This document shows, in pieces, positions 31,150 to 40,458 of a stretch of DNA of 64,000 nucleotides. The position numbers were made by a program, and so were the translations under genes. The DNA is from an uncultured Kordiimonas sp. (lineage in GTDB: Bacteria > Pseudomonadota > Alphaproteobacteria > Sphingomonadales > Kordiimonadaceae). How positions within the stretch are numbered: the first letter of the stretch is position 1; the number at the start of each line of letters is the position of its first letter. The notes under the pieces were generated by a model. The model did no database searches and had not been told where the DNA came from. It worked only from the letters and a program-made list of their open reading frames with translations. Location: positions 1,302,001 to 1,366,000 of the forward strand of contig CANMRM010000001.1 of the NCBI GenBank assembly GCA_947500295.1. Direction: 5' to 3'.

Positions 31150-33351
31150 ATGGCAGCGACACTTGACGCGCAGGAAACCCATGCGCTGGCCACTGGCACG
31201 CACGGTGACCCCTTTGCGCGCCTGGGGCGGCACCCTGATGGCAAGTCCACAATCGTTCGGACGTTGGCTCCTGGGGCGGACCGCGTTGAAGTGCTGACCC
31301 TCAAGGGGTCAAAGTCGATTGCTGTTTTAACGGCTGTTGGTGAAGACGGCGTTTTTGAAGGCAGGCTCGCAGGATCAAAAGCTAAGACAGGATACAGGCT
31401 TCGTGCCCATCAGGGAGCGAATTCATGGGAATATCATGACGCTTACTGCTTTGGGCCAAGCCTCACTGACCTCGATATTCACCTGCTGGCGGAAGGCACG
31501 CATGAACGCGCTTACAGGTGTTTTGGCGCCCATGTGATGGATCTGGATGGCGTTGCAGGTGTTCGGTTTGCCGTATGGGCACCCAATGCCAGCCGGGTCG
31601 CCGTGGTGGGAGAATTCAACCACTGGAATAACGCTCAGCACATGATGCGCAATCGAGGCGCAAGTGGCATTTGGGAGCTATTCATCCCCGGCGTGCCGGA
31701 AGGTGCGCACTATAAATACTGCGTGTTTGATGCTGGCGGCGCGCAGCTGCCTTTGAAGGCGGACCCTTATGCGTTTGGCGCGGAGTTTCGCCCCAATACA
31801 GCATCTGTTGTTCGGCAAATCGATGACCATTCATGGTCGGATGCCGATTGGGTTGACACAAGAGGCGGTCGCCAGCATCGAGCGGCGCCCATCTCAATCT
31901 ACGAGGTGCATCTTGGTTCCTGGCAACGCACAGATGATGACGGTCAGCCATTTCTTGATTATGGAGAGATTGCCCGCCGATTGATCCCATACGTGAGAGA
32001 TCTTGGCTTCACGCATCTTGAATTGCTGCCGATCACAGAGCATCCGTTTGATGGCTCATGGGGGTATCAACCGGTAGGGCTTTATGCCCCAACCCGGCGG
32101 TTTGGCACCCCTTCAGATTTCAAGGCTTTTGTCGATGCCTGCCATGCAGCCGAAATTGGTGTGATTCTGGACTGGGTGCCCGGTCACTTTCCATCCGACG
32201 AACATGGTCTCGCTCATTTTGATGGCACTCATCTTTACGAGCATGCAGACCGCCGGCGCGGGTTTCATCCCGACTGGAATACACTCATTTTCAATTTTGG
32301 TCGCCGCGAAGTGCAAAACTATCTGGTGAGCAACGCCCATTTCTGGCTTGAGGAATATCATCTGGACGGTCTGCGTGTGGATGCGGTGGCCTCAATGCTT
32401 TACCTGGACTATAGCCGGGAAGACGGCGAATGGCTGCCAAACGAGCACGGTGGTAACCAGAATTATGAAGCCATCGGCATGATGCAGCGCATGAATGAAC
32501 GCGCTTACGCCCTCAATGATGGCATCATCACTATTGCCGAAGAATCGACCGCCTGGCCTGGGGTTTCTGCGCCAACCGACACCGGCGGGCTTGGTTTCGG
32601 CTTCAAATGGAACATGGGCTGGATGAATGACACGCTCGACTATATGAGCAAAGAGCCCGTGCACCGCAAACATCACCATCATCAGATGACATTCGGCATC
32701 GATTATGCCTTTTCCGAAAACTATGTCCTGCCGCTCAGCCATGATGAAGTGGTGCATGGCAAGGGCTCGCTGTTGGACCGCATGCCCGGCGACCGTTGGC
32801 AGAAGTTTGCAAACCTGCGCGCCTATTTTGGCTTTATGTGGACACACCCCGGCAAAAAACTCTTGTTTATGGGAGGCGAGTTTGCGCAGGCGCGCGAATG
32901 GAACGCGGACGCAGGCCTTGACTGGCATTTGATGGATGACCCTGACCACCGGAACATTCACACGGTCATCAAAGACTTGAACCGGCTTTATGCTGAAAAT
33001 CCTTCTCTTTATGAGCGGGACTGTGAGCCTTCAGGGTTTGAATGGGTTGACGGCGGGGCGGCTGATGACAATATCCTGTCTTACATGCGGTGGGGAAATG
33101 GTAGCAGTAAGCCGTGTCTGGTCGTCTGCAATTTCTCGCCGGAACCGCGTCATGGATACCGTATCGGTGTGCCCTATGGAGGGTACTGGCGCGAGATTAT
33201 GAATACGGACTCGCATTTCTATGGTGGATCAGGTGTTGGCAATCATGGTGGCATCGATGCTGAAGCTTTACCCTGGCACATCAAACCCTATTCATTGAAG
33301 CTGACGATACCGCCTTTGGCGACGGTGGTCTTCACCCATTCACCTACCTAA
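31150..33351 (+). CDS. glgB: 1,4-alpha-glucan branching enzyme
   Basis: 733 residues, full length with the N1 and CBM48 domains (GVRFAVWAPNASRVAVVGEFNHWN, about 137-160). The GH13 core has DWVPGHFPSD, the nucleophile in GLRVDAVASMLYLDYSR (near residue 407), the acid/base in IAEEST (near 461) and LSHDEVVHGKGS. It creates alpha-1,6 branches. It is co-transcribed with glgP, so a degradation enzyme and a synthesis enzyme share one transcript, opposite the glgC arm. Confidence 0.98.
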   Translation: MAATLDAQETHALATGTHGDPFARLGRHPDGKSTIVRTLAPGADRVEVLTLKGSKSIAVLTAVGEDGVFEGRLAGSKAKTGYRLRAHQGANSWEYHDAYCFGPSLTDLDIHLLAEGTHERAYRCFGAHVMDLDGVAGVRFAVWAPNASRVAVVGEFNHWNNAQHMMRNRGASGIWELFIPGVPEGAHYKYCVFDAGGAQLPLKADPYAFGAEFRPNTASVVRQIDDHSWSDADWVDTRGGRQHRAAPISIYEVHLGSWQRTDDDGQPFLDYGEIARRLIPYVRDLGFTHLELLPITEHPFDGSWGYQPVGLYAPTRRFGTPSDFKAFVDACHAAEIGVILDWVPGHFPSDEHGLAHFDGTHLYEHADRRRGFHPDWNTLIFNFGRREVQNYLVSNAHFWLEEYHLDGLRVDAVASMLYLDYSREDGEWLPNEHGGNQNYEAIGMMQRMNERAYALNDGIITIAEESTAWPGVSAPTDTGGLGFGFKWNMGWMNDTLDYMSKEPVHRKHHHHQMTFGIDYAFSENYVLPLSHDEVVHGKGSLLDRMPGDRWQKFANLRAYFGFMWTHPGKKLLFMGGEFAQAREWNADAGLDWHLMDDPDHRNIHTVIKDLNRLYAENPSLYERDCEPSGFEWVDGGAADDNILSYMRWGNGSSKPCLVVCNFSPEPRHGYRIGVPYGGYWREIMNTDSHFYGGSGVGNHGGIDAEALPWHIKPYSLKLTIPPLATVVFTHSPT

Positions 33352-33352
33352 T

Positions 33353-33376
33353 AAAAAAGGCCCGGCGAACCGGGCC
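33353..33376 (-). terminator. Rho-independent terminator of ompW (minus strand)
   Basis: On the minus strand GGCCCGG, TTCG loop, CCGGGCC, then six T: a compact GC-rich stem 28 bases past the ompW stop. It abuts the glgB stop on the other strand, where it lacks a T run, so it mainly serves ompW. Confidence 0.85.
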
Positions 33377-33403
33377 CTCCCACATAGGACAGGTGGGTTT
33401 TGA

Positions 33404-34018
33404 CTAGAAACGTTTGCCGAAACCGACGCCGAACACCCAAGGGTTCAGATCCACGTCGGCGGTCACACCGCCACCGTTAATTTCAACGTCCGTATTGAGC
33501 CAGATACGTTTGGCATCGACGTTGAAAAACCAGTCGTCGTTGACTTGAAAATCAATACCGGCCTGCAGTGCGAAGCCAAACCCGTCTTCATACTTGATTG
33601 AGCCAACATCACCAGGATCATCACCATAAAAGATGGTGTAGTTGACACCTGCGCCAAGGTACGGGCGCACCTGACCGCCCGGATTTACATGATACTGGAA
33701 CGTAAGAGTTGGTGGCAGTACCCACACATCGCCGAGGCTGAGGTCACCGAGGCTGGTTCCGCTCACGCTCATATTGTGCTTTGTGGTTGCCAAAATAAGT
33801 TCAGTCGCGAAATGCTCGCTCCAGAAATAGGTGATATCCAGCTCAGGCATGATGGCGGAATCAGCCCCGACTTCACCGCCAATTGAAACCGTGCTGCTTT
33901 CATCAGGAACAACGTCGATTGCGCGCACCCGAATTTGCCAGGGACCGTCTTGTGCCGTTGCTGTCGCGGAGGCGCCCAGAAGCGCAGCCGCGCATAAAAT
34001 ACCTCTCATAAGTGTCAT
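33404..34018 (-). CDS. ompW: OmpW-family outer membrane protein
   Basis: 204 residues with a signal peptide ending near ATA-QD (residue 22). The rest alternates polar and hydrophobic residues as expected for an eight-stranded barrel, with PELDITYFWSEHFATELI and PYLGAGVNYTIFY as the recognisable OmpW pieces and a C-terminal Phe (GFGKRF). Family members form a narrow hydrophobic channel. It is a single gene, divergent from the amidohydrolase at 34.2 kb, with its own terminator. Confidence 0.92.
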   Translation of the reverse strand: MTLMRGILCAAALLGASATATAQDGPWQIRVRAIDVVPDESSTVSIGGEVGADSAIMPELDITYFWSEHFATELILATTKHNMSVSGTSLGDLSLGDVWVLPPTLTFQYHVNPGGQVRPYLGAGVNYTIFYGDDPGDVGSIKYEDGFGFALQAGIDFQVNDDWFFNVDAKRIWLNTDVEINGGGVTADVDLNPWVFGVGFGKRF

Positions 34019-34230
34019 GTCATTTCCTCATCCGTTGAGACAAGTGGTTTTTAGGAAATGCCGGTTGAGGTGCGCTTGATAATGGTCAAGAATTCTAACG
34101 ACTGACTGACATGCGACATTTTGTCCTAATATTGGGCTCTTGAGGCGTTTGAGACTTCTTCTTGAGTGCGGCGGCTCTGCCGACTAAGGTTTAACGGTCG
34201 GATCAAGTTGTTCAATCGAAGGGGTAAAGC

Positions 34231-35949
34231 ATGAAACGCTACATGGTGGCTGCGGTGGTGGGGTTGGCAGTAGCAGCTCTGATTGTTTACTCCTATCTGG
34301 GCGTCAGCCCGCCGGTGACCTATGACGTCATTATTGAAAATGGCATTGTCTACGATGGATCGGGCGGCCAGGCACGGGAAGTTGACATTGGTATTGTCGG
34401 TGACCGTATCCAGACGATCGGTGACCTGAGCGCCGCGCCCGCTGTTAACGTGATTGATGCAGGAGGCAAAGCCGTCACACCCGGTTTTATCAATGTGCTC
34501 AGCTGGGCCACCGAATCTCTGCTGGTGGATGGTAAAGGTGAGAGCGACATTCGTCAGGGCGTAACAACAGAAGTATTTGGCGAGGGCTGGTCGATGGGGC
34601 CTGTAAGCGCCACCATGAAACAGACCATGCTGGAACGGCAGGGGGACCTGAAATTCGATGTACCTTGGACCAGCCTTGGTGACTATCTCATGCATCTTGA
34701 AACAAAAGGCGTTTCTCCAAATGTTGCGTCTTTTGTCGGTGCGACAACTGTCCGCATTCATACCCTGGGCTATGAGGACCGGCATGCCAGCACAGCTGAA
34801 CTCAGCCGCATGCAGGAGCTGGTGGCCGAAGCTATGGAGGAAGGCGCGCTCGGTGTCGGTTCGTCACTCATTTATGCTCCCGCATCTTACGCCAACACCG
34901 AAGAGCTGATTGCACTAATGCAGACCGCTTCCGAATATGGTGGCATGTATATTTCTCACATGCGCAGCGAAGGCGACAGGTTCGAGGAAGCGGTTGATGA
35001 ACTTATCGCCATTGCCCGCGAGAGCGACGCGCCGGCGGAAATCTATCACCTGAAGGCTGCAGGCACTGAAAACTGGCCGAAAATGGAACGCGTGATTGAT
35101 AAAATAGAAGCTGCGCGCGCTGAAGGCCTGCACATATCCGCTGACATGTATACCTATACAGCAGGGGCCACTGGCCTTGACGCGATGATGCCTCCGTGGG
35201 TGCAGGAAGGGGGCTATGAAGCCTGGGCCGAACGCCTCAAAGACCCGATTATTCGCGAGCGGTTAATTGTCGAGATTGCAACGCCGCAGGATTGGGAAAA
35301 TCTCTATCTCGCCGCAGGCGGACCGGACAAGCTCTTGCTGATCGGTTTCAAGAATGAAGCACTCAAGCCACTAACCGGCAAATCACTTGCCGAAGTGGCG
35401 GCGATGCGCGGCAAGGGACCGATTGAAACGGCACTGGACCTGGTGATCGAGGACGGCAGCCGCGTCGGTACCGCCTACTTCATCATGTCGGAAGACAATA
35501 TCAGGAAAAAGATCAGCCAGCCGTGGATGAGTTTTGGCTCTGATGCTGGGGCATTGGCGCCGCAGCCACCTTTCACCCTAAGTGGTGCGCATCCACGGGC
35601 TTATGGCAACTTCGCACGTGTGTATGCGAAATATGTGCGCGAGGACGGCGTGCTATCTCTCAGCGAAGCTGTGCGCAAGATGACGTCGCTGCCGGCCGAA
35701 AATCTCAAGCTCAGGAACCGGGGACACCTAAAAGAAGGCTATTTCGCCGATATCGTTATCTTTGACCCTGAAACCATACAGGATCATTCGACTTTCGATG
35801 ATCCACATCAATATTCGACCGGCGTAAATGATGTAATAATCAATGGCATTCAGGTCCTCAAGGATGGGGCACACACGGGCGCGAAGCCCGGGCGTGCTCT
35901 TCGTGGGCCCGGATGGCTTGGCTGGAAGGAGACTGCCGCAGCGCAGTGA
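34231..35949 (+). CDS. Membrane-anchored amidohydrolase of the D-aminoacylase family, atypical metal site
   Basis: 572 residues. A hydrophobic N-terminal segment (5-24) without a clear cleavage site suggests a periplasmic enzyme anchored in the inner membrane. The TIM-barrel signatures of N-acyl-D-amino-acid deacylases are present (YDVIIENGIVYDGSG, the YISHMRSEGDRFEEAVDE and IYHLKAAG histidines H243 and H273, SFGSDAGA). The usual DxHxH of strand 1 is replaced by N88-V-L90-S-W92, and the bridging Cys position reads Glu118 (VFGEGWS). Thus only the beta-metal site looks able to bind metal. GGGGTAAAGC precedes the ATG. It is first in a plus-strand cluster of exported proteins. Substrate unknown. 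Confidence 0.85.
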   Translation: MKRYMVAAVVGLAVAALIVYSYLGVSPPVTYDVIIENGIVYDGSGGQAREVDIGIVGDRIQTIGDLSAAPAVNVIDAGGKAVTPGFINVLSWATESLLVDGKGESDIRQGVTTEVFGEGWSMGPVSATMKQTMLERQGDLKFDVPWTSLGDYLMHLETKGVSPNVASFVGATTVRIHTLGYEDRHASTAELSRMQELVAEAMEEGALGVGSSLIYAPASYANTEELIALMQTASEYGGMYISHMRSEGDRFEEAVDELIAIARESDAPAEIYHLKAAGTENWPKMERVIDKIEAARAEGLHISADMYTYTAGATGLDAMMPPWVQEGGYEAWAERLKDPIIRERLIVEIATPQDWENLYLAAGGPDKLLLIGFKNEALKPLTGKSLAEVAAMRGKGPIETALDLVIEDGSRVGTAYFIMSEDNIRKKISQPWMSFGSDAGALAPQPPFTLSGAHPRAYGNFARVYAKYVREDGVLSLSEAVRKMTSLPAENLKLRNRGHLKEGYFADIVIFDPETIQDHSTFDDPHQYSTGVNDVIINGIQVLKDGAHTGAKPGRALRGPGWLGWKETAAAQ

Positions 35950-35982
35950 GACGCTTCCCGCCGCTATTGAGGGGGAAGCATC

Positions 35983-36885
35983 ATGAAAAACCTATTCACG
36001 GCCGGTTTGCTTCTGGCAACCGTTTCGATGACGTGTTCACAATCGGCGCTGGCGCAAGGTCAGGACTCAACACCGGGTGAACGCAATTTGCTTGTGTTGT
36101 CCGAGTTGTTGCCCGGCATATACAGCAGCGCCAATCAGGCACTTTTTGACGCACGGCGCGGCATCGCAGAAACCGAGCGTCACGCACGAGAAGAATTTCG
36201 AATCATCCGGCGTGAGGGAGCCCATCAGTTTTCTCTTAGCGGTACAGTGGCTGGTCAGGACGTGTCATATGGACTGTCGCTCGTTGGTGGCCCATCCGCA
36301 CAGGAACTGACAGCAAAACTGTCGCGCAAGAACGACGATGACTGGATCAGTGTCGAAGACTGCGAATTGCGGTTCAAGCGCCGTGCCGAACACTATGACG
36401 GCACAGCCGTGGGAAGTGATTGCTCAGATATTGGTTTTACCGGCATGCAAGTGTCGCGAAAGGAGGTGTGGGTTGAAGTAGCCTCCAAGTCTGAACCCTA
36501 CTGGTATGAGCGCGCGCGCGAGTTTCATTGCTACGCCGACCTGCCGGGGGTGAGCGGTGGGCGCGACATTCCCTATGAGCGCTACGACAATATCGTCCTG
36601 CACGACAAAGGTGCAACCCACTGGTTCACCACAAGAGATGAAGAAAGGCGCGAGATTGGCCTGACGTTGCAGGCAATCACATGGCATGTGCTCAACGAAA
36701 ACAATGGCAACTTTAACCGCAATTCTTTGGTCCTGTACGCCTCCGAGCGCATGAAGGACGGAAGCACCAAGTCGCATCCCTATACCTTCACAGAGCCAAG
36801 CGCGACACGCATTGGCTACAACCTGCGCTGGATGCTGGTGAATTGCGCCATCACGCCGAGAGACAAGGCCCGGCCTGAAATGTAG
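35983..36885 (+). CDS. Exported protein with CpcT/CpeT-like features
   Basis: 300 residues with a signal peptide (cut near ALA-QG, residue 25). The order LLPGIYSSANQ, then a two-stranded core, VEDCELRFKRRAEHYDGTAVGSDC and a late Trp/Tyr-rich stretch recalls the CpcT/CpeT fold, a small barrel first described as a bilin lyase and also common as periplasmic proteins of unknown role in non-phototrophs. The two Cys of ELR..SDC could form a disulfide. It lies 33 bases after the amidohydrolase behind GGGGGAAGC, in the same operon. Family assignment is by eye and tentative. Confidence 0.6.
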   Translation: MKNLFTAGLLLATVSMTCSQSALAQGQDSTPGERNLLVLSELLPGIYSSANQALFDARRGIAETERHAREEFRIIRREGAHQFSLSGTVAGQDVSYGLSLVGGPSAQELTAKLSRKNDDDWISVEDCELRFKRRAEHYDGTAVGSDCSDIGFTGMQVSRKEVWVEVASKSEPYWYERAREFHCYADLPGVSGGRDIPYERYDNIVLHDKGATHWFTTRDEERREIGLTLQAITWHVLNENNGNFNRNSLVLYASERMKDGSTKSHPYTFTEPSATRIGYNLRWMLVNCAITPRDKARPEM

Positions 36886-36939
36886 GCCGGATGACTGACT
36901 TAGAGGAATTGAAGACGGAACTGACGAGAGGGGAAAACC

Positions 36940-37839
36940 ATGAAAAAAATACTCTGCGGCGCGCTGCTTTTGGGCAGTATGGCCGCTTTGCCGACTGTAA
37001 CCACAGCACAGGACAGGCTCGACCTGAATGTGCCCGAAGACGCGCTGGAAGTGCAGCGAAAATTCATCTGCTCACGCACTGAAGGCGATGCAACGTACGG
37101 CTATTTCCAGGGAAAAATGTACTCACGCGTTGAAGGTGAGCGTGACCGGATCCTGTTCAATCTGGTCGGCGTCAATGTGCGCCAATGCAAAAACCTGAGC
37201 GACCCGGAACGGGGTCCTGGGTTCAGAAGCGTTAGTCGGGAAGTCATGCTGTACCTTGACCCCGAAACAAACGAGGTTCTCAAAACCTGGGAAAACCCCT
37301 GGACTGGTGAAACACTCAACGTCATCCATGTGGCCAACGATCCGGTCAATATGCGTAATCCGATGTATGCATACCGCGAGGACGGCACGCCTATAAAGTT
37401 CAACGGCATGTTCAAGAATGGCCGGGTGTTCAGTTCTTTCAATGTGCCACTTTTTTACAAGAACCCGTTGGGTGGTGATTATCAGGAGTATGTTGGAGGC
37501 ACCTACCATGCGATGGAAATGTTCAATGACTATGCCTACGAAGATGAGGTTCTTGACCGAGACAACATGAAGCTTTCGCGCCTGAGCTACAGCTGGACGC
37601 GCGTAGCAGACTGGCTGCCCTGGATGAAGATGGGGGACCGGATCGGCATCATGTTTACCTCGGTCATCGGTGCCCGGGTCAATACAGTTGAGGATATTCC
37701 GGAGCCGCTCCTGAGCGAATTGAAAGCCAACTATCCAAAATTTCTGACACCGCCGCCGCTGGACGATGACCGCCCCAACGAGACCAGTTGGGTGCTGACA
37801 AAGGCCGCCATCGATGCAGAACGGGAGAATGAGCAATGA
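36940..37839 (+). CDS. DUF1838 family exported protein (first copy)
   Basis: 299 residues with a signal peptide (cut near TTA-QD, residue 24). The DUF1838 hallmarks are clear: LNVPEDALEVQRKFICSRTEGDATYGYFQGKMYSRVEGE, NVRQC, SVSREVMLYLDPETNEVLKTWENPWTGE and VANDPVN. The function of the family is not established. It is closely similar along its length to the next gene, indicating tandem duplication. GAGGGGAAAACC lies before the ATG, and the stop overlaps the next start. Confidence 0.88.
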   Translation: MKKILCGALLLGSMAALPTVTTAQDRLDLNVPEDALEVQRKFICSRTEGDATYGYFQGKMYSRVEGERDRILFNLVGVNVRQCKNLSDPERGPGFRSVSREVMLYLDPETNEVLKTWENPWTGETLNVIHVANDPVNMRNPMYAYREDGTPIKFNGMFKNGRVFSSFNVPLFYKNPLGGDYQEYVGGTYHAMEMFNDYAYEDEVLDRDNMKLSRLSYSWTRVADWLPWMKMGDRIGIMFTSVIGARVNTVEDIPEPLLSELKANYPKFLTPPPLDDDRPNETSWVLTKAAIDAERENEQ

Positions 37840-38759
37840 GCAAGTATTCACTTATCAAAGGCGCGGTTGCCGCAGGCCTGTTGGCAACGGGCGCTTCGGC
37901 ACAACAGTTCGATGTGTCCGACCCTGATCAGGCCCTGATGGCAGGCAACAAGATTTTCTGCGCTAATGAGCCCGGCGAGGTTGCGTTATATTGGTGGCAG
38001 GGAGAGGTCTACAGCCGTATTCCCGGTGAGAAAGACAAACATATCTTCAACGTTCAGGGCATGAATGCACGCCAATGCGGTCGTATGGAAGATGATACCC
38101 GCGGTCTGGGGTTTCGCAGCGTAAGCCGGGAAATGATGATTTATCTCGACCCGGAAACCAACGAGGTCCTGCGCACATGGAACAACCCGTGGACCGGAGA
38201 AGATGTTGAAGTCCTGCATGTTAACAACGATCCGGTAAACAGCCGGGGACCAAGTTGGGCTCGGGATGAGGAGGGCAACCCAAGAGCAAAATTTGAGCCA
38301 GACCTTGTGATCAATGGGACCGTGCTTCGGGGTGGCAGTGCCGCGCGCCTGTTCTACAACAACCCGCTCACTGGTGATTATCAGGACTATGAAGGCGGCA
38401 AATATCACGCAGCCGAGTTTCTGACAGCGGCATACCCGCTGGCTGACGCGCTCGACAGCAGCAAAACTGCGATCCAGGACGCAGTGATCAGCTGGGGCCG
38501 AATTTCCGGTTGGCTGCCGTGGATGAAGATGCGGGGTCGCTCCGGCCTGATGGTTCATTATACGCACGGCATGCGCTTGCATAAATGGGAAGACCTGCCG
38601 GATGTACTGAGGGTCGAGATAGAGACCAACTGGCCGAAGTATCAGTCGCCGCCTCCGACGGATGATGCCCGGCCAAACGACACGACCTGGACTGTCTTCA
38701 AGCGTTGGATCGACGAAAAGCGTGAGCGCGGGGAAGTGCCGAAACAAGGCCCGCGCTAA
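37836..38759 (+). CDS. DUF1838 family exported protein (second copy)
   Basis: 307 residues with a short signal peptide (cut near ASA-QQ, residue 22). It shares with the upstream copy the NARQC, SVSREMMIYLDPETNEVLRTWNNPWTGE, NDPVN, YNNPLTGDYQDYEGGKYHAAE and GWLPWMKM stretches. Its ATG overlaps the previous stop (ATGA), so the two are translationally coupled and probably made in equal amounts. It ends the operon, followed by a strong terminator. Function not known. Confidence 0.88.
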   Translation: MSKYSLIKGAVAAGLLATGASAQQFDVSDPDQALMAGNKIFCANEPGEVALYWWQGEVYSRIPGEKDKHIFNVQGMNARQCGRMEDDTRGLGFRSVSREMMIYLDPETNEVLRTWNNPWTGEDVEVLHVNNDPVNSRGPSWARDEEGNPRAKFEPDLVINGTVLRGGSAARLFYNNPLTGDYQDYEGGKYHAAEFLTAAYPLADALDSSKTAIQDAVISWGRISGWLPWMKMRGRSGLMVHYTHGMRLHKWEDLPDVLRVEIETNWPKYQSPPPTDDARPNDTTWTVFKRWIDEKRERGEVPKQGPR

Positions 38760-38774
38760 TCAAGCCCAGCCAAG

Positions 38775-38812
38775 AAAAAGCCCGCCGGAAACAACCAGCG
38801 GGCTTTTTTTTT
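38775..38812. terminator. Bidirectional rho-independent terminator
   Basis: AAGCCCGC (38779-38786) pairs with GCGGGCTT (38798-38805) and is followed by nine T on the plus strand. The A run before the left arm gives a T run on the minus strand too. It ends the DUF1838 operon and probably also the convergent PepSY gene. Confidence 0.9.
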
Positions 38813-38829
38813 GGCATTCAGTTTAGTTC

Positions 38830-40356
38830 CTAGAGCCACTTTTTCCTCAGCCAGATGATGGGCCCAGAGAGCGCGAGCAGGATGGCCAGCACGGTGATCA
38901 CGTCGTTGAACCAGCCCCACTGGTCATGGAAAATGACACCGGCATGTATGTCGGCGGCGAAAAGATAAAACGGCGTGCCCAATGCAGCGTTTCTGAAGCT
39001 AACACCTGAGTCGGTCATGGCTGCAGCGCCGTCCGCGAAACTACCTCTGAAGATCGCTTTACTGTTCTTGACGTACCATATGTCGCCGGTTGCTCTGGTT
39101 GCTGCCGTGATAGCGCGCTGGGGTCCTTCAATTTTTGTCCAGGTTTCCTCCGTGTCCCGGCGCCAGAAATTGCGCCCGCCACTGAAAGCGGCAAATACCC
39201 GGTCGCCGACACGGAACAGACCGCCACCGGTCATGTTCATGGAGGGCGGCAGCGGCAGCGATGTTTCCACCTTCCAGCTTTGTCCCCCGTCGCGGCTTTC
39301 AAGAATACCAAAACGGGTTGTCATCTGTAGTCGGTCAGGGTTGCCCGGAAACGCGACGGCTCCTCGGATCGTGTGACCAAAGGATGTTGCCTGGTAGGCA
39401 GGTGGCAAGGAGGCACGCTCCACCTCCATGCCGCGCGACCAGGGAATGAAATCCAGAATGTGGTTCATTGGAATCGCTGTCGTGGTGACGATCAGGATCG
39501 GGACCAGCGCAACAAAGCCTATGATCGGCGCGTGACCACGAAAGAGCCAGCGATAGACTTTCTGCCTGCGGCTGCCGGGTGTTTTGTTCTTCTTCCATCG
39601 TTTGGGTAACCACCAGCTCAGTACGCCGGTTATCCCGAGAATGATCATGGCAAAACCAGCAATGTCATTCAGCCACAGCGAACCCGCTCCCGGCAAAGTG
39701 CCATGGCCGAAGTGCAGGTCCATCATCACACGATAAAAAGGTAATTTTTCCGATAGGCCATCGACGTTGGCGCGAATGTCGATTGGTTCAAACGTGCCTG
39801 TTGCCACATCCAGTGTGATGAGTTTGCTCTCGCTCAGGACGGCGAGCAGCGTACCGGGCGCAGACCCTTCTGAAATGGATGAAACGAATTCGCCCTCCAG
39901 CCCCACGCGTTCGGCCCGTATGCCGTTTTCCGTCACTCTCCAAACGCCGTCATCTGTTGCAATCATGAGATCGTTCAGATTGCCGGAGTGGGAGCCAATC
40001 ATGCGTTTCACCTGCGGCGTTCCACTGACCCCGGAGAAGTCAATGTCATTCCAGGTTACGCCTTTGTCATCGCTAAACCAAAAGCCTCGCTCCGACGCGC
40101 CGACAAACCGGCTTTCGTCTGCGTTGACGGCGATATAGCGCATGATTGTAGCGGGTGAAATTCGGGCCACGCGGGTTGAAGACCATTCCGCGGGCGTTGC
40201 CGTTTGCGCGGACCAGCGCCATTCCGGATGATCCAGAATGATGCCTGTTGCACTCAATAGCGTTAGCCAGACCACCGCGCCAAGACCGGCCCATCGGTGA
40301 ATCTTGAGGAAGAATTGATAGGGTTTCAGTTTAATCCATGGTTTTTTGACGGCCAT
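38830..40356 (-). CDS. PepSY-associated membrane protein with Asp-box (BNR-like) periplasmic repeats
   Basis: About 508 residues from ATG 40356, which follows GGGGGTACGCAA; an in-frame start 26 codons upstream has no such support. Four hydrophobic segments are seen (near 18-42, about 200-225, about 250-275 and the last 25), with His residues in IHRW, FGHG, GHAP and MNHIL at membrane edges, as in PepSY-TM iron reductases. The periplasmic loops are unusual: they contain SDDKGVTW and SRDGGQSW, two perfect S-x-D-x-G-x-x-W Asp-boxes, in sequence that reads like beta-propeller blades. The gene follows the TonB receptor, whose stop lies about 100 bases upstream, so a part in reducing or releasing the imported metal complex is likely. 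Confidence 0.8.
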   Translation of the reverse strand: MAVKKPWIKLKPYQFFLKIHRWAGLGAVVWLTLLSATGIILDHPEWRWSAQTATPAEWSSTRVARISPATIMRYIAVNADESRFVGASERGFWFSDDKGVTWNDIDFSGVSGTPQVKRMIGSHSGNLNDLMIATDDGVWRVTENGIRAERVGLEGEFVSSISEGSAPGTLLAVLSESKLITLDVATGTFEPIDIRANVDGLSEKLPFYRVMMDLHFGHGTLPGAGSLWLNDIAGFAMIILGITGVLSWWLPKRWKKNKTPGSRRQKVYRWLFRGHAPIIGFVALVPILIVTTTAIPMNHILDFIPWSRGMEVERASLPPAYQATSFGHTIRGAVAFPGNPDRLQMTTRFGILESRDGGQSWKVETSLPLPPSMNMTGGGLFRVGDRVFAAFSGGRNFWRRDTEETWTKIEGPQRAITAATRATGDIWYVKNSKAIFRGSFADGAAAMTDSGVSFRNAALGTPFYLFAADIHAGVIFHDQWGWFNDVITVLAILLALSGPIIWLRKKWL

Positions 40357-40458
40357 TTGCGTACCCCCGCATCGTGCTGCTGCCTGAATAAAGCTGCTTT
40401 CTGAATAAAAATGGGCGGGGAGACCCCCACCCATACATTTTACTGTTTTTCAGCCGAA

